A stretch of DNA of 64,000 bases from Pelagibacterium limicola (GTDB lineage: Bacteria; Pseudomonadota; Alphaproteobacteria; Rhizobiales; Devosiaceae): assembly GCF_015694405.1 (NCBI RefSeq), contig NZ_JADQDB010000002.1:248001-312000 (forward strand), written 5' to 3'. Positions 53,954 through 61,525 of this stretch are shown here, in pieces. Position numbers and translations under genes: made by a program. Position 1 is the stretch's first letter; each line of letters begins with the position of its first letter. The notes beneath the pieces are model-generated. The model worked only from the letters and a program-made list of their open reading frames with translations, was not told where the DNA came from and did no database searches.

Positions 53954-55186
53954 TTAGTCGGCTTGGGCAATGATCGCAGCGTAGCGACGCTGAGCGTCTT
54001 CGGCGCTGATCGAGTCGCTGGACCAGAACTCGGTCATCAGGTCTTCGATCTGACCCTGCGTATCAGGGGAAAGAGTCTGGTTGCCGTCGGGCAGGATGTT
54101 GCCACCGGCAAGGATTTCGAGACCCTTCTTCATGCAGTCGTTGGCCGCTTCAAGATCGACGTCGCCGCGGATCGGCAGCGAGCCCTTCTTGAGGTTGAAG
54201 GCGACCTGGACTTCAGGCGAAACCATGAGCGAGGCCAGAGCAAGCTGCGCAGCTTCCTTTTCCGGATCGTTCAGCTTGGGGAAGTAGAAGGCATCGCCGC
54301 CGGTCGAGATGATCTCGTTGACGCCGAGACCCGGCAGACAGCTGTAATCCTCACCGGCAACCTGACCAGCAACCTGGAATTCGCCCTGCGCCCAGTCACC
54401 CATGATCTGACCGCCGGCCTGGCCGGTGATCACCATGTTGGTGGCCTGGTTCCAATCCTGAACGTTCGAGTTCTTGCGGAACTCGCGGGCAGCCGCAGCG
54501 GCTTCGAACACGCGAGCGTATTCCTCGCCACCCGCAACATCGGCGTTCTTGTCGATGTTTACGGCTTCCCATGCCTCCGAACCGGCGATGGCGATCGCCA
54601 ACACACCGAAGGCGCCCGAAGACTGCCAGGGCTGGTTGCCCATCGCGAGCGGAATCTTGCCGGCAGCTTCAAGAGCTGGAGCAGCGGCGGCAAACTCGTC
54701 CCAGTTGGTCGGGACGGGGACACCTGCATCCTCGAATGCCTTATGGCTCAGCCAGAGCCATTGCCACGAGTGGATATTCACCGGCACGCAGTAAATGCGG
54801 CCATCCAGCGTGCACGAATCGAGCAGCGAGGTCGGATGGATGAAGTCCCGCCAGCCTTCGGCTTCAGCGACCTCGGTCAGGTCGAGCATCAGACCGGCTT
54901 CCACCAGCTCTTCTGCCTGACGGCCGTGGTTGAACTGGGTAGCACCCATCGGGTCGCCGCCGGTGATACGGCTGATCATCACGGGGCGGGCGGTGCCACC
55001 GCCGCCGGCGATCGCGCCGTCGATCCAGGTATAGCCGGCCTCTTCAAAGGCCCTGGCGAATTCGGCGACGGCAGCGGCTTCACCGCCGGAGGTCCACCAA
55101 TGCGTGACTTCGAGCTCGGTCGCATGGATGGCGGTCGTGCCCATAAGAGCAGCTGCGAAGGTCGCAGCCACAGCAAATTTCTTCAT
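53954..55186 (-). CDS. carbohydrate ABC transporter substrate-binding protein
   Basis: A 410-residue periplasmic cluster-B sugar-binding protein. Signal peptide MKKFAVAATFAAALMGTTAIHA, then TELEVTHWWTSGGEAAAVAEFARAFEEAGYTWIDGAIAGGGGTARPVM, the start seen in GtsA-like glucose/mannose and related binders. Conserved middle parts are IYCVPVNIHSWQWLWLSHKAFEDAGVPVPTNWDEF and IMGDWAQGEFQ. Many Trp residues suit a sugar ligand, whose identity cannot be read from sequence. ATG 55186 follows GGAGGAA. First gene of the operon, behind two LacI-type palindromes. Confidence 0.95.
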   Translation of the reverse strand: MKKFAVAATFAAALMGTTAIHATELEVTHWWTSGGEAAAVAEFARAFEEAGYTWIDGAIAGGGGTARPVMISRITGGDPMGATQFNHGRQAEELVEAGLMLDLTEVAEAEGWRDFIHPTSLLDSCTLDGRIYCVPVNIHSWQWLWLSHKAFEDAGVPVPTNWDEFAAAAPALEAAGKIPLAMGNQPWQSSGAFGVLAIAIAGSEAWEAVNIDKNADVAGGEEYARVFEAAAAAREFRKNSNVQDWNQATNMVITGQAGGQIMGDWAQGEFQVAGQVAGEDYSCLPGLGVNEIISTGGDAFYFPKLNDPEKEAAQLALASLMVSPEVQVAFNLKKGSLPIRGDVDLEAANDCMKKGLEILAGGNILPDGNQTLSPDTQGQIEDLMTEFWSSDSISAEDAQRRYAAIIAQAD

Positions 55187-55290
55187 GGAATATTCCTCCC
55201 AAAGAGTTGTCCAAGGAGACCCGAAGCCCCCTTCTCCTCCATCCCCGGCCCTCGGCGTCCCGTATTGACGCTCCTCCAAGGTTCCAGAAA

Positions 55291-55304
55291 TGTAATCGAT
55301 TACA
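55291..55304. promoter_or_regulatory. LacI-type operator O2 of the ABC operon
   Basis: TGTAATCGATTACA is a perfect 14-bp palindrome with the central CG of LacI/GalR operators. Its centre is 34 bp downstream of the other palindrome (toward the gene), in the 5' untranslated region. Confidence 0.65.
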
Positions 55305-55324
55305 ATTCCTACGATCCGTATGGA

Positions 55325-55370
55325 TGAAATCGATTTCAAGACCATCCAACAAACGGACAAGCCCTGTCAA
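55325..55370 (-). promoter_or_regulatory. promoter and LacI-type operator O1 of the ABC operon
   Basis: A perfect -35 TTGACA lies at 55370-55365 on the minus strand. The perfect palindrome TGAAATCGATTTCA (55325-55338) falls at the expected start point. The -10 (GATGGT, 55346-55341) is poor, which may mean help from an activator. The rest of 55187-55581 shows no gene. Confidence 0.6.
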
Positions 55371-55581
55371 TAGGGGCATACGACAAAAGTTGTACGCCTC
55401 CGGAAAACCCGTCACTGCAGGGTGGTGGCAAGCCCGCCCGAACCGAACCGAAACCGTGGGGATCCCAAGCCCTCGACAACGGCCTTAACCAGTTTTTCAA
55501 TTTTTCGGCATTCCGGATTTGGGGCTTTGAACATCATCTCCATCCTGACAAGCGGGTCTGATTAGGCTAGAGGGATGATGT

Positions 55582-55658
55582 GGCCCCGTAGCTCAGCCGG
55601 ATAGAGCAGTAGCCTTCTAAGCTATTGGTCGCAGGTTCGAATCCTGCCGGGGTCGCCA
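55582..55658 (+). tRNA. tRNA-Arg (anticodon TCT)
   Basis: Complete cloverleaf: acceptor GGCCCCG/CGGGGTC (one G-T pair), D arm with GCTCAGCCGGATAGAGC, anticodon stem GTAGC/GCTAT with loop CTTCTAA (anticodon TCT, reading AGA), T arm GCAGG-TTCGAAT-CCTGC, discriminator G and encoded CCA at 55656-55658. Confidence 0.97.
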
Positions 55659-55750
55659 CGCAACGCCCCTGAACCACGCCGGGATTGATCGAAGTCAAGG
55701 TGGGGCATCGCGTAAGCGTTATCTATGCGAGTACCAACCTGGAGGCGAAC

Positions 55751-56185
55751 ATGTACAAGCACATCCTCATCGCGACCGACGGCTCGGAACTGGCGACCAA
55801 GGGTCTCGATCACGGTCTCAGGCTCGCCAAACTCGCCGATGCTTCAGTCACCATCGTGACCGTTACAGACGTTTGGGCATCCAGCGCTTTGGCATCTGCC
55901 GGACCTGCGACGCTCGCCGAATACGAAAATGCCATGAACGCCGCCGTGGACGACATTCTCGCCGAAGCGGCCAGGTTCGCCGAACAGAGCGGCGTGCAGT
56001 ACAAGACGATGCATATCCCAAATCGTTATGCCGCCGACGCTATCGTCGAAACGGCTCAGGAAAAGGGTGCTGACCTGATCGTCATGGCTTCGCACGGCCG
56101 CCGCGGCTTCCGCAAGCTGATCCTGGGCAGCCAAACCACCGAAGTGCTTCAACTCAGCACGGTACCGGTCCTGGTCGTCAGATAG
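55751..56185 (+). CDS. universal stress protein (UspA family)
   Basis: A 144-residue cytoplasmic USP. YKHILIATDGSELATKGLDHGLRLAKLADASVTIVTV is the N-terminal half. The ATP-binding signature is in VMASHGRRGFRKLILGSQTTEVLQLSTVPVLVVR, matching G-x2-G-x9-G(S/T) with small changes (HGRRGFRKLILGSQT), so ATP binding is likely. ATG 55751 has GGAGGC upstream. It is a single gene behind tRNA-Arg, ending two bases from the convergent DUF192 gene. Confidence 0.93.
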   Translation: MYKHILIATDGSELATKGLDHGLRLAKLADASVTIVTVTDVWASSALASAGPATLAEYENAMNAAVDDILAEAARFAEQSGVQYKTMHIPNRYAADAIVETAQEKGADLIVMASHGRRGFRKLILGSQTTEVLQLSTVPVLVVR

Positions 56186-56187
56186 GC

Positions 56188-56658
56188 CTAGTCGGCCTCT
56201 ACGCGCGGGTGAACCAGCACGTCGCCCGCGCGGATTCCGAGTTCCTCCGCCCTTCCCCCGGGAATTTCCAGCACGAACCGAACGGGCTCACCCGACGGGA
56301 TCGGTGTTTCGTCATGGGGAATCGCATTCGCATGAATGCGCGCGATCTCCCCATTCGCGCGGATGAACAGCATATCGAGCGGGATCATCGTATTGCGCAT
56401 CCAGAACGAGGTCGGACGTTCGCTGAAAAAATCGAACAGCATCCCAGCGTCAGGCGCCAGTTCGCGCCGGAACATCAGTCCCCGCGCCGAGGTCTCGGGC
56501 GTATCGGCAATTTCGATCTGGAAAGCGAATTCGGTCTCGCCGGAAGTGATAATCGCGACGTTTTCCGCTGCCCGGGCGGGCACGCCAGTCAGGCTCAGGA
56601 ACACGCCCAGCCACACTAAAGCAGCAAGCCGGCCCGCAAGGTGCTGGATGATGTACAA
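56188..56658 (-). CDS. DUF192 exported protein
   Basis: 156 residues. A signal peptide (YIIQHLAGRLAALVWLGVFLSLTGVPARAA) leads to a DUF192 domain: IEIADTPETSARGLMFRRELAPDAGMLFDFFSERPTSFWMRNTMIPLDMLFI and PSGEPVRFVLEIPGGRAEELGIRAGDVLV. Function is unknown. I choose the TTG start at 56658, because GGAGG lies six bases before it and the signal peptide begins there; no ATG fits between the cold-shock stop and the signal peptide. It lies 19 nt after the cold-shock gene, a pairing common in Rhizobiales. Confidence 0.87.
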   Translation of the reverse strand: MYIIQHLAGRLAALVWLGVFLSLTGVPARAAENVAIITSGETEFAFQIEIADTPETSARGLMFRRELAPDAGMLFDFFSERPTSFWMRNTMIPLDMLFIRANGEIARIHANAIPHDETPIPSGEPVRFVLEIPGGRAEELGIRAGDVLVHPRVEAD

Positions 56659-56677
56659 TGTCGCCTCCGGGCGCTGA

Positions 56678-57298
56678 TCAATGCGACGATGGTCCGTCGC
56701 CCCAACCATCAGGCCGGATTTCGGCAACCATAAGGCCTTTCGGCCCATCGCCATAACGGGCAAGCACGACCTGGCCCGGCCGCAACTCGGTCAACCCGAA
56801 TCGGCGCAGCGTCTCCATATGGACGAAGATGTCGGGATGCCCCTCCCCCGCCGAAAGAAAACCGAAGCCGCGGATGCGATTGAACCACTTGACCTCGAGC
56901 CGCTCCAGTTTTGAGGTCGGCTCGACCTGCACATGCGTGCGAGCCGCCGGCATCTGCGAGGGATGACGAGCGGTGCTTTCGTCCATGGAAAGGATGCGGA
57001 AGGCCTGCAACCCCCCGGGACGGTTTAGCGCCTCGACGACGATCCGCGCGCCCTCATAGGCTGTCTGGTATCCGTCGCGCCTCAAACAGGTCACATGGAG
57101 GAGAACGTCTGCGCCGCCATCGTCGGGAACGATGAAGCCGAACCCTTTTCCGGCATCGAACCATTTGATCGCGCCGGAAATCTCGATCACATCGAGTTCG
57201 CTACCCGCCGGCAGAGCCCCATCATGCATGTCCCGACCCGTTTCGCGGGCCGGCTCACGCTCACCCTGCGCTACGCTCGATGTGTCCTTAGCCCCCAT
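56678..57298 (-). CDS. double cold-shock-domain protein
   Basis: 206 residues with two CSD RNA-binding folds. CSD1: ISGAIKWFDAGKGFGFIVPDDGGADVLLHVTCLRRDG (RNP1 KGFGFI, RNP2 DVLLHV). CSD2: LEVKWFNRIRGFGFLSAGEGHPDIFVHMETLRRFG (RGFGFL, DIFVHM). The tandem form is typical of alphaproteobacteria. It probably acts as an RNA chaperone. ATG 57298 is chosen over a GTG at 57325. It heads an operon with the DUF192 gene. Confidence 0.93.
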   Translation of the reverse strand: MGAKDTSSVAQGEREPARETGRDMHDGALPAGSELDVIEISGAIKWFDAGKGFGFIVPDDGGADVLLHVTCLRRDGYQTAYEGARIVVEALNRPGGLQAFRILSMDESTARHPSQMPAARTHVQVEPTSKLERLEVKWFNRIRGFGFLSAGEGHPDIFVHMETLRRFGLTELRPGQVVLARYGDGPKGLMVAEIRPDGWGDGPSSH

Positions 57299-57567
57299 AG
57301 TCCACGCCTTTACACTTGTACTCACGCGAAGGCTCTACGCCAAAGCCTTGCTTCTGGTTCCGGTACACAACTGAACCGCGCCTCGCGTCATTACGCTCTA
57401 CATTGGCCGATTCAAAACAAAAAGTTAAGAAGCATTCACCAAATTGTCCGGATTTATTAACCCTGCCCGCCAACCGGGGCGCCGTATTGGCTCGATCCGG
57501 ATTTTTCTGATAGCGTTCTGGCGATGCGCAAGAGCTCACCCCTTCACGAAAATCGGGAGACTGCCTC

Positions 57568-57984
57568 GTGAAATACCTTCACACGATGGTCCGCGTGACC
57601 GACGTCGATGAAAGCCTGCGATTCTATCGTGACGGTCTCGGACTCGTCGAATCCCACCGGATAGAAAACGAGAACGGCCGCTTCACGCTCATTTTCCTCA
57701 ACGCCCCCGGGGACGAGGATGCCAAGGTAGAACTGACCTTCAACTGGGATCCCGAGGAGTATAGGGGGGGGCGGAACTTCGGGCACCTGGCCTACCGCGT
57801 TGATGACATCTATGCGATCTGCCAGCATCTCATGGACATGGGCTACACCATCCACCGTCCGCCTCGCGACGGGCACATGGCCTTCGTAAAGTCGCCCGAC
57901 GGCATATCGGTCGAGCTGCTCCAGGAAGGCAGGCTCGAGCCAAAAGAGCCCTGGGCCTCGATGCCCAACACGGGAACATGGTAA
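57568..57984 (+). CDS. gloA: lactoylglutathione lyase (glyoxalase I)
   Basis: A 138-residue metalloenzyme detoxifying methylglyoxal as its glutathione hemithioacetal. All four metal ligands are present by alignment with E. coli GloA: His5 (LHTM), Glu55 (VELTFNW), His73 (FGHLAY) and Glu116 (SVELLQE). The C-terminal tail (GRLEPKEPWASMPNTGTW) is longer than in E. coli. The start is GTG 57568. A run of eight G (57764-57771) lies inside the gene at EYRGGRN. No operon partner. Confidence 0.94.
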   Translation: MKYLHTMVRVTDVDESLRFYRDGLGLVESHRIENENGRFTLIFLNAPGDEDAKVELTFNWDPEEYRGGRNFGHLAYRVDDIYAICQHLMDMGYTIHRPPRDGHMAFVKSPDGISVELLQEGRLEPKEPWASMPNTGTW

Positions 57985-58088
57985 ACAGGTAACGGCATTT
58001 TAACCACGACGGTTGACCGGCGGTTAGGCGACCGCCGGTATTTTCATGTCCAGGTTTGGGAACAGGTTGCCCCAAAACGGACAGTGGT

Positions 58089-58553
58089 ATGCGTCTTTTT
58101 TCGTCTCTTCTCGTTACAGTAATGCTCCTCGGCGCGTGCGCCCCGATGGCAATGTTCGCCTCATCGAGCGGCAATGGTTACAACGGTCTGAGAACCGACT
58201 GGGGCACCTTCGTTTCCCACAGCAACGTCAACGCGCTTTGTCTTACGCCCAAGCTGCGCCTGCTCATCTGGGATTTCGAGGGCTATTTCGGCAAGAAGGT
58301 CGTGATGAATTCGGGCTACCGCACCCCCTGGCACAACGCTTCGGTTGGTGGCGCAGAAGCCTCCTACCACACCAAGTGCATGGCGGCGGACTTCTATATC
58401 CCGGGTGTCGAAAAATCCCGGCTTATCGGATACGCCATGCGCAACAATCTCGTTGGCGGGCTCGGCTGTTACCCTGGCCAGCCTTTCATCCACGTCGACG
58501 TCCGCGACCGGCCGCGCGGGCGCAATACGCCCGTCACGTTCAGCGGCTGCTAA
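58089..58553 (+). CDS. YcbK/M15-like peptidase lipoprotein
   Basis: 154 residues. A lipoprotein signal (MRLFSSLLVTVMLLGAC, lipobox LGAC, lipidated Cys17) anchors it to a membrane. The domain resembles Peptidase_M15_3/DUF882: VVMNSGYRTPWHNASVGGAEASYHTKCMAADFYIPGV has the S-x-H-x(4)-A-x-D zinc motif and PFIHVDVRD the third His, so a DD- or LD-carboxypeptidase-like activity on murein is plausible. ATG 58089. The frame extends to 58056, but the signal peptide sets the start. Confidence 0.88.
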   Translation: MRLFSSLLVTVMLLGACAPMAMFASSSGNGYNGLRTDWGTFVSHSNVNALCLTPKLRLLIWDFEGYFGKKVVMNSGYRTPWHNASVGGAEASYHTKCMAADFYIPGVEKSRLIGYAMRNNLVGGLGCYPGQPFIHVDVRDRPRGRNTPVTFSGC

Positions 58554-58625
58554 AAATCGGGAAACGAAGAATTTTTGGTCTTGCGGATTCGCATCACCCC
58601 CCCTATACAGCCGCACATCGGTTAG

Positions 58626-58701
58626 GCGCCCTTCGTCTAGCGGTCTAGGACGCCGCCCTTTCACGGCGGAAACACGGGTTCGAGTCCCGTAGGGCGCGCC
58701 A
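58626..58701 (+). tRNA. tRNA-Glu (anticodon TTC)
   Basis: Acceptor GCGCCCT/AGGGCGC, anticodon stem CCGCC/GGCGG with loop CTTTCAC (anticodon TTC), T arm ACGGG-TTCGAGT-CCCGT, discriminator G and encoded CCA at 58699-58701. Confidence 0.97.
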
Positions 58702-58796
58702 CCTTTCCCACTCTGCGGCTCAACTACGGCTTCGCCGGTTGCCATGCGATGTGCGGAGAGGTATTCATACGATAAGGATCGCCCCGCGATCCATCC

Positions 58797-58871
58797 GCGC
58801 CCTTCGTCTAGCGGTCAGGACGTCGCCCTCTCACGGCGAAAACAGGGGTTCGATTCCCCTAGGGCGCGCCA
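58797..58871 (+). tRNA. tRNA-Glu (anticodon CTC)
   Basis: Acceptor GCGCCCT/AGGGCGC identical to the preceding tRNA; anticodon stem TCGCC/GGCGA with loop CTCTCAC (anticodon CTC); T arm AGGGG-TTCGATT-CCCCT; encoded CCA at 58869-58871. A 95-nt spacer separates the two isoacceptors. Confidence 0.97.
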
Positions 58872-58900
58872 AAAACTTGAAATATCCCTCGCTCCGATCC

Positions 58901-59644
58901 TCACCGCCCACCCGAAACGGTGATCGTCTCCCCGGTCACGTATCCCGCCTCATCACCTAACAGCCACAACACGGCCTCCGCGATTTCCTCCGGTTCGGCA
59001 GCCCGGCCCATGGGTATGGCGGGAGCGACGCGCGAGACGCGATCCGGCTCCCCGCCTGCCGCATGAATGCTGGTACTGGTGATGCCGGGCGCCACGGCGT
59101 TGACGCGGATACCGTGCCGCGCCACTTCCCGCGCCAGACCGAGAGTGAAGGTCTCAATTCCCGCTTTCGTCGCGGCATAGGGAATATATTCGTTGGGCGC
59201 GCCGAGCCGGGCAGCGACCGAAGATATGTTGACGATCCGCCCCCTCGTTCCGTCCGCCAACCAACGCCGGATCGCGACCTGGGATAGTAGCATCGGCGAG
59301 AGCAGATTGACCGCGACCACTTCCGCCATCACCTCGGGCTCAAGCGCATCAAACGTACAGATTCGACCCGTTATTCCTGCGTTGTTGACCAATGCGGTAA
59401 CCGGCCCGAGAGCGGAATCCACCTCGTCCCAAAGCGCCGCGCAGGCCGAGGCATCCTCCGCCCGGTTGCGGATAGCGAGCGCTGGCACGCCGGTCGCCTT
59501 CAGCGCCGCGAGCGTTTCGACCGCAGCCGCTTCGTCGCGGCCATAGGTTACCGCCACCGCGCTACCCGTCCCCGCCACGCGCCGGGCGATCGCCGCCCCT
59601 ATTCCCCGTGTACCGCCGGTGATCAGAATTACGTCGCTTGCCAT
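58901..59644 (-). CDS. SDR family oxidoreductase
   Basis: A 247-residue classical short-chain dehydrogenase. The cofactor site is LITGGTRGIGAAIA, with VNNAGITGR next. Catalytic Ser is in IVNISSVAARLG and Tyr/Lys in YIPYAATKAG. The arrangement resembles FabG-type or glucose-dehydrogenase-like members; the residue context after the second strand (VTYGRDEAAA) suggests NADP preference. The substrate is unknown. ATG 59644, 41 nt downstream of the MFS gene on the same strand, so probably co-transcribed. Confidence 0.92.
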   Translation of the reverse strand: MASDVILITGGTRGIGAAIARRVAGTGSAVAVTYGRDEAAAVETLAALKATGVPALAIRNRAEDASACAALWDEVDSALGPVTALVNNAGITGRICTFDALEPEVMAEVVAVNLLSPMLLSQVAIRRWLADGTRGRIVNISSVAARLGAPNEYIPYAATKAGIETFTLGLAREVARHGIRVNAVAPGITSTSIHAAGGEPDRVSRVAPAIPMGRAAEPEEIAEAVLWLLGDEAGYVTGETITVSGGR

Positions 59645-59685
59645 CCCTGCCTCCCAACCCGATTGGGTTTGACCGGTAACACGCT

Positions 59686-60921
59686 TTAGGGATTGTCAGA
59701 AGTGGGACCGGGCCTGAGCGCGACACGCGCGACAACGATCATGCAGGCCAGGCCCAGCATCCCCACCAGCACCACAAGCCAGAGCGACAGGCCCACGCCG
59801 ATCCCCTCGATGGACAGCGCCAGAAGGAACGGCGCGACCGCTGCCAACACTTGCCTGAAAGCCGCCATCACCCCCAACCGGGCGCCATAGGATTTCGAGC
59901 CGAACAGGGCGAGCGGCAGCGTGCCCTGCACGATGCTCTTGAGCCCTGAGCCGAATCCCAGCAGCAGCGCAAACGCCACGGCTCCCGCCACGACAGGGGC
60001 CGTGGCGGCAAGAAGGCCCAGAGCCAACGGGACCATGAGGGACGCCACGATGGTCGCCCATATGGGATGCCGCACGGCCCCGAATGCCATATTGATGAAA
60101 CGGATCGCAACCTGCGCCGGACCGAAGAGCGTCGCAACCAGAAGCGCAGAGGTCCCAAGCCCAAGCGCCACCAGGACCGGCACCAATTGCGCAAGAATTG
60201 CCGACAGCGCAAAACCCGAAAGCGCAAAGCCGAGGGTGACGAGCCAGAGCAGCAACCGTTTTTCGCCGGACAGCCGGGCTGCGGGCGTGTTTTCCGTTTG
60301 CCGCGCCGCCCCTTTGGGTCGGCCGCGACGCTGCTGGAGCGCAAGGATCGCGTGGATCGGGAAACAGATCACCAGATTGGCGAGCGCAAACCCCAGGTAG
60401 ATTTCGCGCCAGCCGAAAAGGCTCTCAAGCCAGGAGGTCAGCGGCCAGAACAAGGTGGAGGCAAAACCGGCAATCAGCGTCAGATGCGTGATGCGCTTTC
60501 GCGCGTCCGCGCCGCAGGTCTGCACAAGTGTGGCGAAGGCTGCATCGTACAGCGCGAGCGGCGAAACAGCCTGCACGCAGATATATCCGAGGGCAAACAG
60601 CAATCCGGTTGGCGCAAGAGCTGTCCCGGACAGGACGACGGCGAACAAGAGGCTTCCGATCGCCATCACCACCGCCGCGCCATGGCGATCCATACGCCGC
60701 CCGACTTCCGGCGCGATCAGCCCTCCAGCCAGCATGCCGATGGAAAGGCTCGCAAACAGCCAGGATACCGGCCAGCCGAGATCCTGCGCAATTCCTCCGG
60801 CCAGTATCGCAAAGCTATAATAGACCGTTCCATACCCGATGATCTGGGTCAGACCGAGCAGCCAGACGACCGCGGTCGGTGAGAGAGCTCGCCCCGCGCC
60901 CAACAAAGCGCCGGTTTCCAT
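59686..60921 (-). CDS. MFS transporter
   Basis: A 411-residue major facilitator with about 12 transmembrane helices. Its start is TAVVWLLGLTQIIGYGTVYYSFAILAGGIAQDLGWPVSWLFASLSIGMLAGGLIAPEVGRRMDRHGA, including the loop 2-3 motif (G-x-x-x-D-R-x-G relaxed to GRRMDRHGA). The central basic loop (LALQQRRGRPKGAARQTEN) splits the halves. The substrate is unknown. ATG 60921 has GAGGG close upstream, better than ATG 60942. It precedes the SDR gene, so a shared small-molecule substrate is possible. Confidence 0.92.
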   Translation of the reverse strand: METGALLGAGRALSPTAVVWLLGLTQIIGYGTVYYSFAILAGGIAQDLGWPVSWLFASLSIGMLAGGLIAPEVGRRMDRHGAAVVMAIGSLLFAVVLSGTALAPTGLLFALGYICVQAVSPLALYDAAFATLVQTCGADARKRITHLTLIAGFASTLFWPLTSWLESLFGWREIYLGFALANLVICFPIHAILALQQRRGRPKGAARQTENTPAARLSGEKRLLLWLVTLGFALSGFALSAILAQLVPVLVALGLGTSALLVATLFGPAQVAIRFINMAFGAVRHPIWATIVASLMVPLALGLLAATAPVVAGAVAFALLLGFGSGLKSIVQGTLPLALFGSKSYGARLGVMAAFRQVLAAVAPFLLALSIEGIGVGLSLWLVVLVGMLGLACMIVVARVALRPGPTSDNP

Positions 60922-61138
60922 ATGCCCTCGGTCCGTGAACATTGATCGCAGCGCCTCGCATCATCTGAGCCATGACGACCGCGCCGATTTACATATTCAG
61001 CCGCACCGGGAATCACGGTCGATCATATAAGCTGCAATTTATGACACTTTCGCTGCGCACGCCGAAACCCGATTCGCAGCGCCGCGCGCGCCTACGGACG
61101 CGTCCCGGACGACCCCTTTTAGGGGAGTATGGACGGGG

Positions 61139-61525
61139 TCAATCAGCGCGCCCTGCGCCCAGAGCCTGCGCCAATATCCGTTCGAGATCGGAACTCATGA
61201 ACGGTTTGGCGAGCGTCGGCGTATTTCTGAAACGCTCCTGAAGGCCGGCGGCGCCATAACCGGTCGCAAAAGCGAAGGGAATCCGGCGTTCATTGAGGAC
61301 GTCGGCCACATCGTAGCTATGCTGACCGTCGAGATTGACATCGATGATCGCAGCATCGAACGTGGCGGTCCTTGCCGCCTCCAATGCCTCGGGAAGCCGG
61401 GAGGCTGTCGCGACCACCTCGTGCCCCAATGCGTGCAGCGTATCCTCCAGATGCATGGCAACCAGCGCCTCGTCCTCGACGACGAGGATACGAAGCTTTC
61501 CCGTTCGGGAGAATGCAGCGTTCAC
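61139..61525 (-). CDS. single-domain response regulator
   Basis: A 128-residue receiver domain with no output domain. Acidic pocket EDE at 17-19 (ILVVEDEALVAMHLEDTL), phosphoacceptor Asp62 (AAIIDVNLDG), and the conserved Lys in PTLAKPFMSSDLERIL. It probably relays phosphate or works by binding a partner. GTG 61525 overlaps the kinase stop by four bases (GTGA) and has AAGGAA upstream, so it is coupled to the HWE kinase and likely its partner. Confidence 0.92.
   Translation of the reverse strand: MNAAFSRTGKLRILVVEDEALVAMHLEDTLHALGHEVVATASRLPEALEAARTATFDAAIIDVNLDGQHSYDVADVLNERRIPFAFATGYGAAGLQERFRNTPTLAKPFMSSDLERILAQALGAGRAD

Noticed and set aside
53945-55327. A 460-codon plus-strand frame across the sugar-binding protein gene
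   Set aside because: The minus-strand frame has a signal peptide, ribosome site and family motifs; the plus-strand translation has none.
58626-58871. Genomic island attached to the tRNA-Glu genes
   Set aside because: No integrase, no direct repeat of a tRNA 3' end nearby, and the flanking SDR/MFS genes match the general composition.
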